From JAFDVL01 sp031409955 (GTDB lineage: Bacteria > Acidobacteriota > Blastocatellia > RBC074): a stretch of 64,000 nt of DNA. A model generated the notes under the pieces. The model did no database searches. It was not told the origin of the DNA and saw only the letters and a list, made by a program, of their open reading frames with translations. A program made the translations under genes and the position numbers. The stretch lies in the NCBI GenBank assembly GCA_031409955.1, contig JANNYF010000365.1:1-64000 (forward strand). The letters run 5' to 3'. Below, in pieces: positions 54,621-63,886 of the stretch (positions are counted from its first letter, which is position 1; the number at the start of each line of letters is the position of its first letter).

Positions 54621-55544
54621 TTAGTTCCTGATTGTTTGCTGCCGCAGCGTTTCGGTGATGTCTTTGGCGGCGATGGCGCTGTGCCCGATAGCAGTCGAAA
54701 CGCTCAAACAAACCGGGCGACACACGTCCCCGACCGCATAAACATTGGTGAGGGACGTTTTCTGCGCGCGATCTGTGACGATGTAACCCGCTTCGTCAAG
54801 CGCCAGTTGCCCTTGCAAAAAAGCAGTATTGGGCGCAATCCCCAGTCGCACGAAAAGGCCTCTGACAAGGATGTCCTGTTGAGTTCCTTCTCGGTGATTG
54901 GCCAGGGATACCCGCAACGAATCGTTCGTGAGTTCAGTGAGTTCGGTAATTTGGTGGTTTGCCAGCACGGCAATTTTTGGATGATGGAACACCGCTTGCT
55001 GCCAACTTTGGCGCGCGCGAAACTTATCGGAGCGATGAATCAGCGTCACACGGGGGCAAACTTCCGCGAGAATCAAACAATCCTCAAAGGCCGAATCACC
55101 ACCGCCGACGACGCACACCTCTTTGCCTGCGAAACGCTGCTGATCTCGCGTTGCCGAATAGCTGATGCCGCACATTGTTTCTTCGCCCGGCACTCTCAAG
55201 CGCCGAGTGCGTGCGCCCGTGGCAAGGATAAGCGCCTGCGCGGTCAAACTTTCACCCTTCACTACGACACGACACTCTCGCAAGTTGATTTCATCAATTT
55301 GGCAATTGAAGCGATAGGACAATTTGTAAGCGTCCAAATGCGCGGCAAATTCATCGCGCAATTCGTGTCCGGTTTTGTTCGGGAAGCCCGGATATTCCAG
55401 CACTGGGTGAAACATCTCCAACATCTGTCCGCCAAGTTCAGCAGTCTGTTCGAGCAGTACCGCCTGCAGCCCCAGCGAATGACACCAGAGCAGTGCGCTA
55501 ATGCCCGCCGGGCCGCCGCCGATAATGATGACTTGATAATCCAT
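54621..55544 (-). CDS. Thioredoxin-reductase-like flavoprotein lacking the redox CxxC
   Basis: This 307-residue FAD/NAD(P) oxidoreductase has 'VIIIGGGPAGISALLW' at residue 5, 'VCVVGGGDSAFEDCLILAE' near 146 and the C-terminal 'VYAVGDVCR' near 270. The layout is that of thioredoxin reductase, but where CxxC should lie, near residue 130, the sequence reads 'CGISYSATRDQQRF', so neither redox cysteine is present. It is more likely a ferredoxin/flavodoxin-NADP reductase of the thioredoxin-reductase-like type. A start upstream (55583) is less likely. Confidence 0.87.
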   Translation of the reverse strand: MDYQVIIIGGGPAGISALLWCHSLGLQAVLLEQTAELGGQMLEMFHPVLEYPGFPNKTGHELRDEFAAHLDAYKLSYRFNCQIDEINLRECRVVVKGESLTAQALILATGARTRRLRVPGEETMCGISYSATRDQQRFAGKEVCVVGGGDSAFEDCLILAEVCPRVTLIHRSDKFRARQSWQQAVFHHPKIAVLANHQITELTELTNDSLRVSLANHREGTQQDILVRGLFVRLGIAPNTAFLQGQLALDEAGYIVTDRAQKTSLTNVYAVGDVCRPVCLSVSTAIGHSAIAAKDITETLRQQTIRN

Positions 55545-55622
55545 AGGGCAATTGTACTCGTGCGGTGAGAGTTCACAAATCACTGCTTGAATCGTCGTCG
55601 CAACGATGCCATCATCAACGCT

Positions 55623-56558
55623 ATGCTGAAGTGGTTTTATTTGCTCATCGCAGTGGTTGTTGGGGTTGCGGCCTGCTCGTTTTCACAAGCCAAAAAGAAA
55701 GACGCGCGCTTCAAACCCTGGGCCGAAGTAGCGGGTGGTGAAGCGTCCGCCGAGTACGACGAAGCCAAACAACTGGGGACGATTACCGACAAATCGCTCG
55801 CCGAAATCTCCGGCATCACCGCCAGCCGTTTCTCGCCCGGCGTTTATTGGGTTCACAATGACAGCGGCGACAAAGCGCGTCTTTACGCAGTTGATGCGAA
55901 AGGCAAGTTGTTGGCGAAAGTGGAAGTGACGGGCGCAAAAAATCGGGACTGGGAAGACCTCGCCAGCGGCCCCGGCGCGAATGGCAAGCCTGCGCTGTAC
56001 ATCGCCGATACGGGGAATAATGGCGGCGAGCGCGATGACCTGACAGTGTATCGCGTGCCCGAACCAAAACTTGGTACTGACAAAAAATCAGCCACCGAAT
56101 CCGCCGAAGCATTTCCGTTCAGCTACCCCGATGGCAATCACGATTGCGAAGCGATTTTCGTTGATCCAACCAACGGGCAAATTTACCTTGTGACGAAAAC
56201 CCTCAAGAGCGATTGCGCTGTCTATCGTTTCCCGCTGCCGCTCAAGGCCAATCAAAAAGTTGTGGTAGAAAAAGTTGGTGGGCAAAAAGTAAAAAGCATC
56301 GCGCAACTGCGCATGGTCACGGGCGGAGCTGTTTCTCCCGATGGTTCGCGCGTTGCAATTCGCACCTACTTTGGAGCCTTTGAATTGGAACGCACGAAAG
56401 GGAAAGCTTTCGGAACGATCTTCGATCACGAACCAACCGTCATCAAAGTCCCGCTGATGAGTCAGGCCGAAGCGATTGCCTACAGCGCAGACAACAACTC
56501 TATCATCCTCACCAGCGAGAAACTTCCCGCGCCGATTTATCAAGTAACGCGCAAGTAA
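55623..56558 (+). CDS. Putative lipoprotein with beta-propeller-like domain
   Basis: This 311-residue protein begins with a hydrophobic segment and a lipobox-like 'VGVAAC' (Cys near residue 18), so it is probably a lipoprotein. 'EISGITASRFSPGVYWVHND' near 57, 'LYIADTGNNGGERDDL' near 120 and 'DCEAIFVDPTNGQIYLVTK' near 172 are blade-like beta segments, similar to esterase-like or SdiA-regulated propellers. I chose ATG 55623. Function unknown. Confidence 0.75.
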   Translation: MLKWFYLLIAVVVGVAACSFSQAKKKDARFKPWAEVAGGEASAEYDEAKQLGTITDKSLAEISGITASRFSPGVYWVHNDSGDKARLYAVDAKGKLLAKVEVTGAKNRDWEDLASGPGANGKPALYIADTGNNGGERDDLTVYRVPEPKLGTDKKSATESAEAFPFSYPDGNHDCEAIFVDPTNGQIYLVTKTLKSDCAVYRFPLPLKANQKVVVEKVGGQKVKSIAQLRMVTGGAVSPDGSRVAIRTYFGAFELERTKGKAFGTIFDHEPTVIKVPLMSQAEAIAYSADNNSIILTSEKLPAPIYQVTRK

Positions 56559-56565
56559 GCGTGCC

Positions 56566-57636
56566 TCACTTCACGCGTTTCAGTTTGACCAGACGTCCAA
56601 CGGCATTCCATTCGCCGATATACAGATCGCCCTTCGCATCCCAACTCAGGCCGTGCGCCGCGATGAGTTGCCCGTCTACCCATTGCTCTGGCGGAATGCG
56701 ATTGGTCGCGCGTTTTTTCGGATCGGGGCCATCGCCCAGATGCGTCACCAATTTGTTGTCTTTGTCGAGGATCGTGACGCGTCCGGCTAAATCGCCGACT
56801 GCTAAGTCCGTGCCGAGGATATTCAGCACGGACGGCAAGCGCAGAAAATCGCCTTCGGTGCCGTCTACGGTTTTGACGTGCTTGCCTTCAAGCGTGAACC
56901 ATTGCAAGCGATGATTGGCGCGATCCGTGACCAGGACAAGCGGTTCCGCGCCGCGCTTGTCAATCAGGACTTTGTGCGGCGTATTGAACTTGCCGTCTTC
57001 TTTCGCAGCGGTACTCTTGCCGCCCCACGAACTCACGTAATCACCGTTCGCATTGTAGCGATGCACGTAATTCGCGCCGTACCCATCCGTCACATAAAAC
57101 TCGCCGTTGGGCGCAACCGTCATGCCCGTTGGTTTGAATTCGCTTCTGTTTTTGTAGACGCCGGATTTGTCGGGATGGCCTTTGACCCACACGACCTCGC
57201 CGGTCGTCGTAATCTTGGCAAACTTGTTGCGAAAGAGGCTGACCAGATAGATGAATTCCTGATTCCCTTCCTTATTGATTTGCATGTCGTGCGTGCCTTG
57301 ACCGTCGTCGTAAGGCTTCCATTCCATGCCGATGGCGCGAATAAATTTGCCGCTTGGATCAAACACCATAATGGATTTTTCGCCATCGGTGCTGAAGTAA
57401 ATTTGGCCTTTGGCATCCACGACGACGCCGCCATGCGTGCCGCCGATTTTGACGCCCGCAGGTAACTTGGCCCAATCTTTGACCCATTCGTATTTGTGAT
57501 TGCCTGCGCCCAAAATAATCGGGCCGCCGTTTTGTGTGCTGCCAGCAAATGAAAAGCGCGGCGCGACGGTCGCGGCAGTCACTGCCAAGCCGAAGCCGCC
57601 AAGAAAGTTTCTGCGCGAAAGAGCTGTTGTGGACAT
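56566..57636 (-). CDS. TAT-exported NHL-type beta-propeller protein
   Basis: This 356-residue protein has a TAT signal ('SRRNFLGGFGLAVTAA' at residue 7) after a ribosome-binding site 'ggag', supporting ATG 57636. At least four NHL-like blades follow, e.g. 'HGGVVVDAKGQIYFSTDG', 'GMTVAPNGEFYVTDGYG' and 'PHKVLIDKRGAEPLVLVTD'. TAT export suggests a cofactor or early folding. Convergent with the lipoprotein gene, with only seven bases between the stops. The ligand is unknown. Confidence 0.82.
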   Translation of the reverse strand: MSTTALSRRNFLGGFGLAVTAATVAPRFSFAGSTQNGGPIILGAGNHKYEWVKDWAKLPAGVKIGGTHGGVVVDAKGQIYFSTDGEKSIMVFDPSGKFIRAIGMEWKPYDDGQGTHDMQINKEGNQEFIYLVSLFRNKFAKITTTGEVVWVKGHPDKSGVYKNRSEFKPTGMTVAPNGEFYVTDGYGANYVHRYNANGDYVSSWGGKSTAAKEDGKFNTPHKVLIDKRGAEPLVLVTDRANHRLQWFTLEGKHVKTVDGTEGDFLRLPSVLNILGTDLAVGDLAGRVTILDKDNKLVTHLGDGPDPKKRATNRIPPEQWVDGQLIAAHGLSWDAKGDLYIGEWNAVGRLVKLKRVK

Positions 57637-57876
57637 GCTGTTTCTCCGTAATGAATTTAGTGATAGTCGTTTTGAAAATTGCGAATTGACGCGGGAATTA
57701 TTATGTCGCGCGTCGAGAATAGCAAGCGTTGACTTGCGTTCGCCGTGCGCCATAGAATCACGCCCTACTCATCAGCGGTTTTGTGCAACTTCAATTCAGC
57801 GAAATTCGTTTGGAGCGACAGAGTTTGCGGTTCGTCGTTCAATTGGATAACAACTCATTCCTAAAGGAGGCAGGTT

Positions 57877-58128
57877 ATGTTTGGTTTACTCTGGGCAATT
57901 GTGATCGGGCTGGTGGTCGGGATTATTGCCAAAGCGATTATGCCGGGGCGTGATCCAGGCGGATTCATTATCACTGCGATTCTCGGCATCGCGGGATCGT
58001 TTGTCGGATCGTTTGTCGGACGGATGTTTTTCGGGCGGTATTACTCGGCGGGCTTTATTATGTCGGTGCTGGGAGCCATCGCGCTGCTGGCGATTTACCG
58101 AATGGTTACGGGACAGCGCTCAACGTAA
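57877..58128 (+). CDS. GlsB/YeaQ/YmgE-type small membrane protein
   Basis: This 83-residue protein has three hydrophobic segments, with 'GLVVGIIAKAIMPGRDPGG' near residue 8 and 'GIAGSFVGSFVGRMFFG' near 38. This is the transglycosylase-associated (GlsB) stress-protein family, an inner-membrane family of unclear action. A strong 'aaggagg' precedes the ATG. The 240-bp gap before it, shared with the divergent NHL gene, shows no gene. Confidence 0.92.
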   Translation: MFGLLWAIVIGLVVGIIAKAIMPGRDPGGFIITAILGIAGSFVGSFVGRMFFGRYYSAGFIMSVLGAIALLAIYRMVTGQRST

Positions 58129-58153
58129 AGAAGTGAAGCAATGAGATTGTGTG

Positions 58154-58196
58154 AAGCCTGCGCATACGGCGAGTTGCTGACCGCGCAGGCTTTTGT
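58154..58196 (+). terminator. Terminator after the GlsB-type gene
   Basis: aagcctgcgc pairs with gcgcaggctt over a 19-base loop and is followed by tttgtta. It ends the small-membrane-protein transcript. Two further small palindromes follow at 58215-58227 and 58281-58295 and look like dispersed hairpins. Confidence 0.75.
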
Positions 58197-58337
58197 TATT
58201 GCTCGGCGCTCTTCGTCCCAGCGGGACGCCTGAATTTAGGCAGGTCATTTATGGCCTGTAAACCCGAAAAGAAAACCACCCGTCGCGTAGCGACGATTGA
58301 ATTATCATACGTGCTGCTACGCGGCAGGTCGGCTTCA

Positions 58338-60701
58338 TCACTTCTTCCAATTCGCCAAATCGGCAAACGGATTATTGAATCCGCCCTTCGCCGGTTTCGC
58401 ATCGCGCTTTGGTTCCGGTTTTTTATCTCGGTTGTAATTTGGATTGGGCGCACGATTTGGCCCCTGATTCGGACGCTGTTCCATCGGCGGTCTGGCTTCG
58501 CGCGGCCTCGCCTCACTCTTCATCGTCAGCGCGATTTGATTCTTTTCTAAATTTACTTCCAACACACGAACGCTCACGCGATCACCGGGATTGACGACAT
58601 CGCGCGGGTCTTTCACAAAGCGGTCTGCCAGTTGCGATAAATGCACCAACCCGTCCTGATGCACGCCAATGTCCACAAACGCGCCGAAGTTCGTGACGTT
58701 TGTGACGATGCCGGGACAAGTCATACCGGGCTTCAAATCGGCGACGTGATGAACGTCTTCGCGGAAAGCAAAGGCCGAAAATTCTTCGCGCGGATCACGT
58801 CCTGGTTTGCTCAACTCAGCGATCACATCGGCAAACGTGAATTCGCCAAGTTCGGTTTTTAATGCGGCGGACTGCTTGACCAACTCCACGCCTGCGCCCG
58901 TTAAGTCGGCAACGTTTTTCCCCAGCTTGTTTGCCAACGCTTCGAGCGAGCCGTAGCGTTCGGGATGCACGCCGGTGTTGTCGAGCGGATGTTTGCCGTT
59001 TTGAATGCGCAAGAAACCTGCCGCCTGCTCAAACACTTTGGCGCTGAAACGCGGGATGTCGAGCAGTTCCTGCCGCGACAGAAATAATCCTTTTTCGCCG
59101 CGCTGCTCGACAATCTTTTTCGCCAGCGATGGGCCGATGCCCGACACACGTGCCAGCAAATGATACGAAGCTGTGTTGAGATTCACGCCCACCGAGTTCA
59201 CACACAAATCCACCACCAAATCCAAACCTTTCTTCAACGCAGGTTGCGACACGTCGTGTTGATATTGCCCCACGCCGATGGACTTCGGATCAGTTTTTAC
59301 CAACTCGGCGAGCGGGTCTTGCAGTCTTCGCGCAATCGAAATCGCGCCGCGCACCGTGACGTCCAACTCCGGGAATTCTTCGCGCGCAACCTCCGAAGCA
59401 CTGTAAATACTGGCTCCTGATTCATTCACCATTACCACAGGCACCGTCAGATTTTGTTCTTTCAAGGCTTCTCGAATAAAGCTTTCGGTTTCGCGTCCGG
59501 CGGTTCCGTTACCGACGGCAATCGCGCGAATGTTGGCACTCGTCACCGTTTCGCCGAGCAGCCTTTTCGCGTTCGTCTTTTCGCGCTCGCCTTGCAAGTG
59601 CATCACCGTCGAAGCGATGTATTTGCCCGCGTCGTCCACGACCGCGAGCTTGCAACCGGTGCGAATGCCAGGATCAACGCCCAGCACTGCTTTCGCTCCG
59701 TAAGGCGCAGAGAGCAGCAGCTTGCGCACGTTTTCGGCAAAGACTTTGATCGCCGCTTCGTCCGCGATTTCTTTGAGCGCGCGATGCACTTCGTTTTCAA
59801 TGCTCGGCAGCACATAAGCTTTGAGCGCCATCCGCGCCGATTTATGAAGCACCTCCACGCCCGAAAATTCTGGCACCGTGCAAGCTTCGTTTTCAAAGCG
59901 TCCGATCAGTGAGGCCTCAAACGCTTCGTCCGCCGCACCCTCGCTGTTATAGCCGCCAATGTGCAAGCTCAATTCCTCTTCCATCCAACCGCGTCGCATC
60001 GCCAAATACCGATGCGAGCTTTCGGGTTTGAGCAGCGCTTCGACCGATTCGTGAAAATCAAAATAGCGTTCGTACTTGCTGTGTGGTTTGGCCTTGTCCG
60101 CTTTGCCGGTTTTGACTGCACCGCGCTCGAACAACGTTTTGCGCGTGAATTCGCGGAGTTCCGGCGTTTCCGACAACCGTTCGGTCAAGATGTCCTGCGC
60201 GCCCGAAATCGCGGCGACAGAGTCGTTGATGTTTTTCTCGGCGTTATAAAACGCGAGCGCAAACAGTTCCAGCGTTTGCCCCGGCTGCGGCGTTTCCGCT
60301 CCGTGTCCGCAATTCCAAATCCAATCGGCGAACGGTTCGAGTCCCGCTTCTTTCGCCACCGTCGCTTTGGTTTTGCGCTTTTGTTTGTAGGGCAAATAAA
60401 TGTCTTCGAGCGAATCCAGATTGAAGGTCGTCAGGATTTTGCTTTTGAGTTCATCGGTCAGTTTCCCTTGCCGCTCAATCTCTTCGACGATGAAGCTTTG
60501 CCGCTTGAGCGTTTCGTCCCAGCGTTCTTTGCCGTCAATCGCTTTTTGAATGGCAACTTCGTCAAGATTGCCCGTTTGCTCTTTGCGATAGCGCGCAATG
60601 AACGGCAGCGTGGAGCCTTCTTCGGTGAGTTTGATGACTGCCAATGCGGAAGGCACGGGAATGTCTGCGTGAATAGATTGGAACCAGGTTTCAAATGTCA
60701 T
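58338..60701 (-). CDS. tex: Tex-family RNA-binding transcription accessory protein
   Basis: This 787-residue protein has the full Tex layout: helical N-terminus, a YqgF-like domain ('LGVDPGIRTGCKLAVVDD' near residue 336), helix-hairpin-helix motifs ('VSGIGPSLAKKIVEQRGEKG' near 513) and a C-terminal S1 domain ('CPGIVTNVTNFGAFVDIGV' near 655). A Pro/Arg/Asn-rich tail of about 60 residues follows the S1 domain, longer than in most homologues. It is thought to act in transcription and RNA turnover. ATG 60701 is preferred to an upstream TTG. Confidence 0.95.
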   Translation of the reverse strand: MTFETWFQSIHADIPVPSALAVIKLTEEGSTLPFIARYRKEQTGNLDEVAIQKAIDGKERWDETLKRQSFIVEEIERQGKLTDELKSKILTTFNLDSLEDIYLPYKQKRKTKATVAKEAGLEPFADWIWNCGHGAETPQPGQTLELFALAFYNAEKNINDSVAAISGAQDILTERLSETPELREFTRKTLFERGAVKTGKADKAKPHSKYERYFDFHESVEALLKPESSHRYLAMRRGWMEEELSLHIGGYNSEGAADEAFEASLIGRFENEACTVPEFSGVEVLHKSARMALKAYVLPSIENEVHRALKEIADEAAIKVFAENVRKLLLSAPYGAKAVLGVDPGIRTGCKLAVVDDAGKYIASTVMHLQGEREKTNAKRLLGETVTSANIRAIAVGNGTAGRETESFIREALKEQNLTVPVVMVNESGASIYSASEVAREEFPELDVTVRGAISIARRLQDPLAELVKTDPKSIGVGQYQHDVSQPALKKGLDLVVDLCVNSVGVNLNTASYHLLARVSGIGPSLAKKIVEQRGEKGLFLSRQELLDIPRFSAKVFEQAAGFLRIQNGKHPLDNTGVHPERYGSLEALANKLGKNVADLTGAGVELVKQSAALKTELGEFTFADVIAELSKPGRDPREEFSAFAFREDVHHVADLKPGMTCPGIVTNVTNFGAFVDIGVHQDGLVHLSQLADRFVKDPRDVVNPGDRVSVRVLEVNLEKNQIALTMKSEARPREARPPMEQRPNQGPNRAPNPNYNRDKKPEPKRDAKPAKGGFNNPFADLANWKK

Positions 60702-60815
60702 AATCAAATCAAAATACAGGACAGGATGAACAAGACTTACGAGATTGAAGAAACATCTTGTACATCTTGTGAATCATGTCAAATAAGCTTTTCAGTTTTC
60801 TCGTCTTTGTAGGAT

Positions 60816-62783
60816 TTATAAATCAGGAAATTGATCAGCGCACTCATCTGCCATACACATCGGGCGATACAATAAAACCAACGCCAGCCCAAATGCAATC
60901 GCGCCCAAATATGCAGGCAGCAAATGAATAAAGCTGTGATAGCCGACCAACGGATGCACACCGATAGCACAAGTAAAACCGATGCTGCCCGCCAACAAAA
61001 ATGCCCACCACAAACCGCGTTCTTTGGGACGCGCGCCACACCACAACGATAACAACACGATCAATCCACCCGAACACAAACCGCCGCCAAATCCGGCGCG
61101 GTCGTGTGCGATCAATGGCACTAACTTGGGGCTGATGGCGTTGAGTTCTGCGACGGTGAGTTGCATGAATTCAAGGTCTTGCGGCACGAACACGCGCGTC
61201 ATCCCTACGCCCATTATGATGATTCCGCCGAGGATCATGCCAAAAGTCACGAACGTCATGCACATTCGGCCCTGCCCCGCCGGACTCCACAACCACGCAT
61301 TTGCGCCGACGCGAAACAGCGACTTGATCCCGCGCGGACGATGCAAGGTGAACAAGCTGCAACTCATGCCGACGAGGTAAACAAGTAACAGCAACAGCGT
61401 CGCAATCGCGTGCGCCACGTCCAAATACCCGTAGCCCAAATACGTCAGGAAGCTGCCAAAGCCTGTGATGCCCGACAGCAACAATGTCCACCACGCCCAC
61501 GCGTCGCCGCGTCGCAGCGGCCTGCACGCCAGCCACACATACAAGATGCCAACCGAGATGATCGAACCGCCAAACGCCACGCGGTCGTGCGCCAGGAACT
61601 GCACCACGCGACAATCCGCCGGAGCGCAAAGCTGCTCCATCGTCATGCCGAGATAGTGAAAGTCATACGGCAACAGCTTCACCGTCGCAGCCAGGATCAA
61701 CGCGAAGATGCCGGACGCAATCAGCACCGCTCCAGTCAACGCGACCAAAAGCCGGCCCAAACGATGCCACCACGAGGAAGTGATTGGCGCTGAGCTTTGC
61801 GGCGCAGGCGTAGCGACTGTCGCTTTCTGTGGCAAAGCGAATTGCCCGTGATGTTCCAACCGATGTTCGAGCGCGTGAATAATTCTGCCCGGCAAGCCCG
61901 GCCCCGCATAAACAAAGCCTGCGGACAGCTCAACCATCTTCGCACCCGCGTCCAGCAAGGCCAGCGCGTCATCGGGCGTTTGAATTCCGCCGCCGCCGAT
62001 GACCGGAAAACGATCTCCATAACGCGCCGCAATGAACGAAGTAATTTCCACCGCGCGTTGTTGCAAAAAGGGGCCAGCAACTTCGGACTCCGGCCACAAC
62101 GGGCAAGCCGCGCCGCCCACCGCAATGCCGCCGTCAATGCCCGCCTGCACTGCCGCTTCCACATTTTGTTCCAGCTCGGTTTGCGACCAATCGGGCGAGA
62201 GCCGCAATAATAAAGGCTTGCGCGTGGCTTGGCGCAATTCGCTTAACTCTCCAATACAAGACGCCGGGAGCACATAAAATCCGGCAGTGTGTTCCGACGC
62301 GCGGATTGCCGTTGCCAAATCATCGCCGCGCAACGCGATGCCGATGGGGCTGATTAAATCTGGCGCGGCGTCTATTTTCGCGGCTAACTCTGCTGCGCTC
62401 GGCGCACCTGCTTGCATACTCGAAACAATCGCGTGCTGGGTCTCAATGCGCAGCGGTTCCGTGGCGTAGCGATGCGGCACCGCGTCTTTGCTGACCGGCC
62501 CAACAGTAAGAAAACCAAAGCCCAAATGTTGCATCACGGGAATCGCTACACCGTGCGTGTCAATGCCGAGGCCGAGTCCGATGGGCGAAGGAAATTTGAT
62601 GCCGAACACAGTCACGCTCAAGCTTTCATCCGGCAAGCCGTGTCCGAAGAAGCGGAAGACACGCCGCCCCACTGCTGTGCGCGCTTGAATTTCCAGAATG
62701 CGCAATGTGATGCGCCGCCCAAGCTCCGGGCGCAGCCGAAAAAGAAGGGGTTTCAGAATGGGATGGTAGGTGTAATCGGGCAT
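60816..62783 (-). CDS. DHODH-like domain fused to a duplicated membrane domain
   Basis: The N-terminal 330 residues follow class 2 dihydroorotate dehydrogenase order ('FPSPIGLGLGIDTHGVAIPV' near 57, 'KPLLLRLSPD' near 205, 'IGGGGIQTPDDALALLDAGA' near 262, 'GFVYAGPGLPGRI' near 290). The usual FMN/catalytic residues are changed: the Lys of the D-K-x-G motif is Thr, and the N-x-S-x-P-N loop is missing. From about 345 to 655 there are at least eight hydrophobic segments in two similar halves, each with 'AHDR-x2-FGG' (near 397 and 557). I infer a membrane protein with an FMN-type domain of changed or lost activity. Confidence 0.85.
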   Translation of the reverse strand: MPDYTYHPILKPLLFRLRPELGRRITLRILEIQARTAVGRRVFRFFGHGLPDESLSVTVFGIKFPSPIGLGLGIDTHGVAIPVMQHLGFGFLTVGPVSKDAVPHRYATEPLRIETQHAIVSSMQAGAPSAAELAAKIDAAPDLISPIGIALRGDDLATAIRASEHTAGFYVLPASCIGELSELRQATRKPLLLRLSPDWSQTELEQNVEAAVQAGIDGGIAVGGAACPLWPESEVAGPFLQQRAVEITSFIAARYGDRFPVIGGGGIQTPDDALALLDAGAKMVELSAGFVYAGPGLPGRIIHALEHRLEHHGQFALPQKATVATPAPQSSAPITSSWWHRLGRLLVALTGAVLIASGIFALILAATVKLLPYDFHYLGMTMEQLCAPADCRVVQFLAHDRVAFGGSIISVGILYVWLACRPLRRGDAWAWWTLLLSGITGFGSFLTYLGYGYLDVAHAIATLLLLLVYLVGMSCSLFTLHRPRGIKSLFRVGANAWLWSPAGQGRMCMTFVTFGMILGGIIIMGVGMTRVFVPQDLEFMQLTVAELNAISPKLVPLIAHDRAGFGGGLCSGGLIVLLSLWCGARPKERGLWWAFLLAGSIGFTCAIGVHPLVGYHSFIHLLPAYLGAIAFGLALVLLYRPMCMADECADQFPDL

Positions 62784-62808
62784 CGGGGCGATAGGTTGGC
62801 AAAAAGCA

Positions 62809-63855
62809 CTAAAATTCCGCTTGTAATCTTTCCTGCGCGATTTGGCGAGCCTCCCGCAGCTTTGCCTGCAACAACTCAAGCGGCGGCAATTCAGTCAAAT
62901 ATTGCGCGACGCGAATACTGCCCTGATCGAGTTGCAACAATTCCACCTGCTCTGCTCCGGCTTCGGCGCAGAGGATCAATCCAAGCGGCGCGTCTTCGTG
63001 TGGGAGCCGTTCATACTTGTCGAGCCAGCGCAGATATAATTCCATCTGCCCTTTGTGCCCGGCTTCCAGTGCGCCGATTTTGAAATCCAAAGCGACCAAC
63101 CGCCGCAAGGCGCGATGAAATAATAACAAGTCAATTTTGAAATCCCGTCCATCAATCACGATGCGCTTTTGCCGCGCGACGAAGGTGAAATGACCGCCCA
63201 GTTCCAGGAGGAACCGTTCGATTTCGCGCACAACACTTTGTTCCAAATCTTTCTCGCTGTATGTGTCGGCAAGCCCCAAAAAATTGAGCAAATACGGGTC
63301 ACGAAAGATCAAATCAGGAGTCAGGCGGTCGGCTTCGTGAAGCTGTTGCAGTTCCTGTTTGATTAGCTCGCCGGGCTTGCGCGAAATGGCTGTGCGCTCA
63401 AACAACATGCTGCGGATTTTGTCGCGCAGGGTGCGAACGCTCCACCGTTCAAGGCGACACATCTCGGCGTAAAACTGCCGGGCGAGGTCTTCTTTGACAG
63501 GCAGAATTTCGATGAAATGTGACCACGACAATTCGTGCGACAGTGTCGCACAAATCTGTTCATCGGGGAAAAATTCAGCAAACCGAATCATCCGAAAAAG
63601 ATTTTTGTCGCTGAACCCGCCCCCATAATCGTTTGTCAATTGTCTCGACACTGTCGAGACAATCTGCTCACCATACTCTGCCCGTTCATTCTTCAAAATC
63701 TCAGTGCCAATGCGCGCGCCGACGCGCCAATACAGCATCGTCAACTCCGCGTTTGCTGTCGTTGCCACGCGATGGCGCGCCGCATCAATCAATTCTCGCA
63801 ATTCTGCCAACAGCGGTTCTGGAGTCGGCACGGCAATAGCCTTCTGCTTTTTCAT
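62809..63855 (-). CDS. YhcG/DUF1016-type PD-(D/E)XK nuclease-like protein
   Basis: This 348-residue protein has the DUF1016 N-terminal helical part ('ELTMLYWRVGARIGTEIL' near residue 37, 'GFSDKNLFRMIRFAEFF' near 77) and a C-terminal nuclease-like domain with 'GRDFKIDLLLFHRALRRLVA' near 240, 'LDFKIGALEAGHKGQMELYL' after it. The usual E/D-L-K is D-F-K here, so activity should be tested. A 'ggagg' precedes ATG 63855. Members occur in defence and mobile regions, but no partner is seen here. Confidence 0.87.
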   Translation of the reverse strand: MKKQKAIAVPTPEPLLAELRELIDAARHRVATTANAELTMLYWRVGARIGTEILKNERAEYGEQIVSTVSRQLTNDYGGGFSDKNLFRMIRFAEFFPDEQICATLSHELSWSHFIEILPVKEDLARQFYAEMCRLERWSVRTLRDKIRSMLFERTAISRKPGELIKQELQQLHEADRLTPDLIFRDPYLLNFLGLADTYSEKDLEQSVVREIERFLLELGGHFTFVARQKRIVIDGRDFKIDLLLFHRALRRLVALDFKIGALEAGHKGQMELYLRWLDKYERLPHEDAPLGLILCAEAGAEQVELLQLDQGSIRVAQYLTELPPLELLQAKLREARQIAQERLQAEF

Positions 63856-63886
63856 CGTAGTTGCCTCCCTCTCAATCATTTGCTTT

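Noticed and set aside
62809..63855. YhcG-type nuclease as part of a defence system
   Set aside because: No restriction-modification or other defence gene is next to it; it stands beside purB and the DHODH-like fusion.
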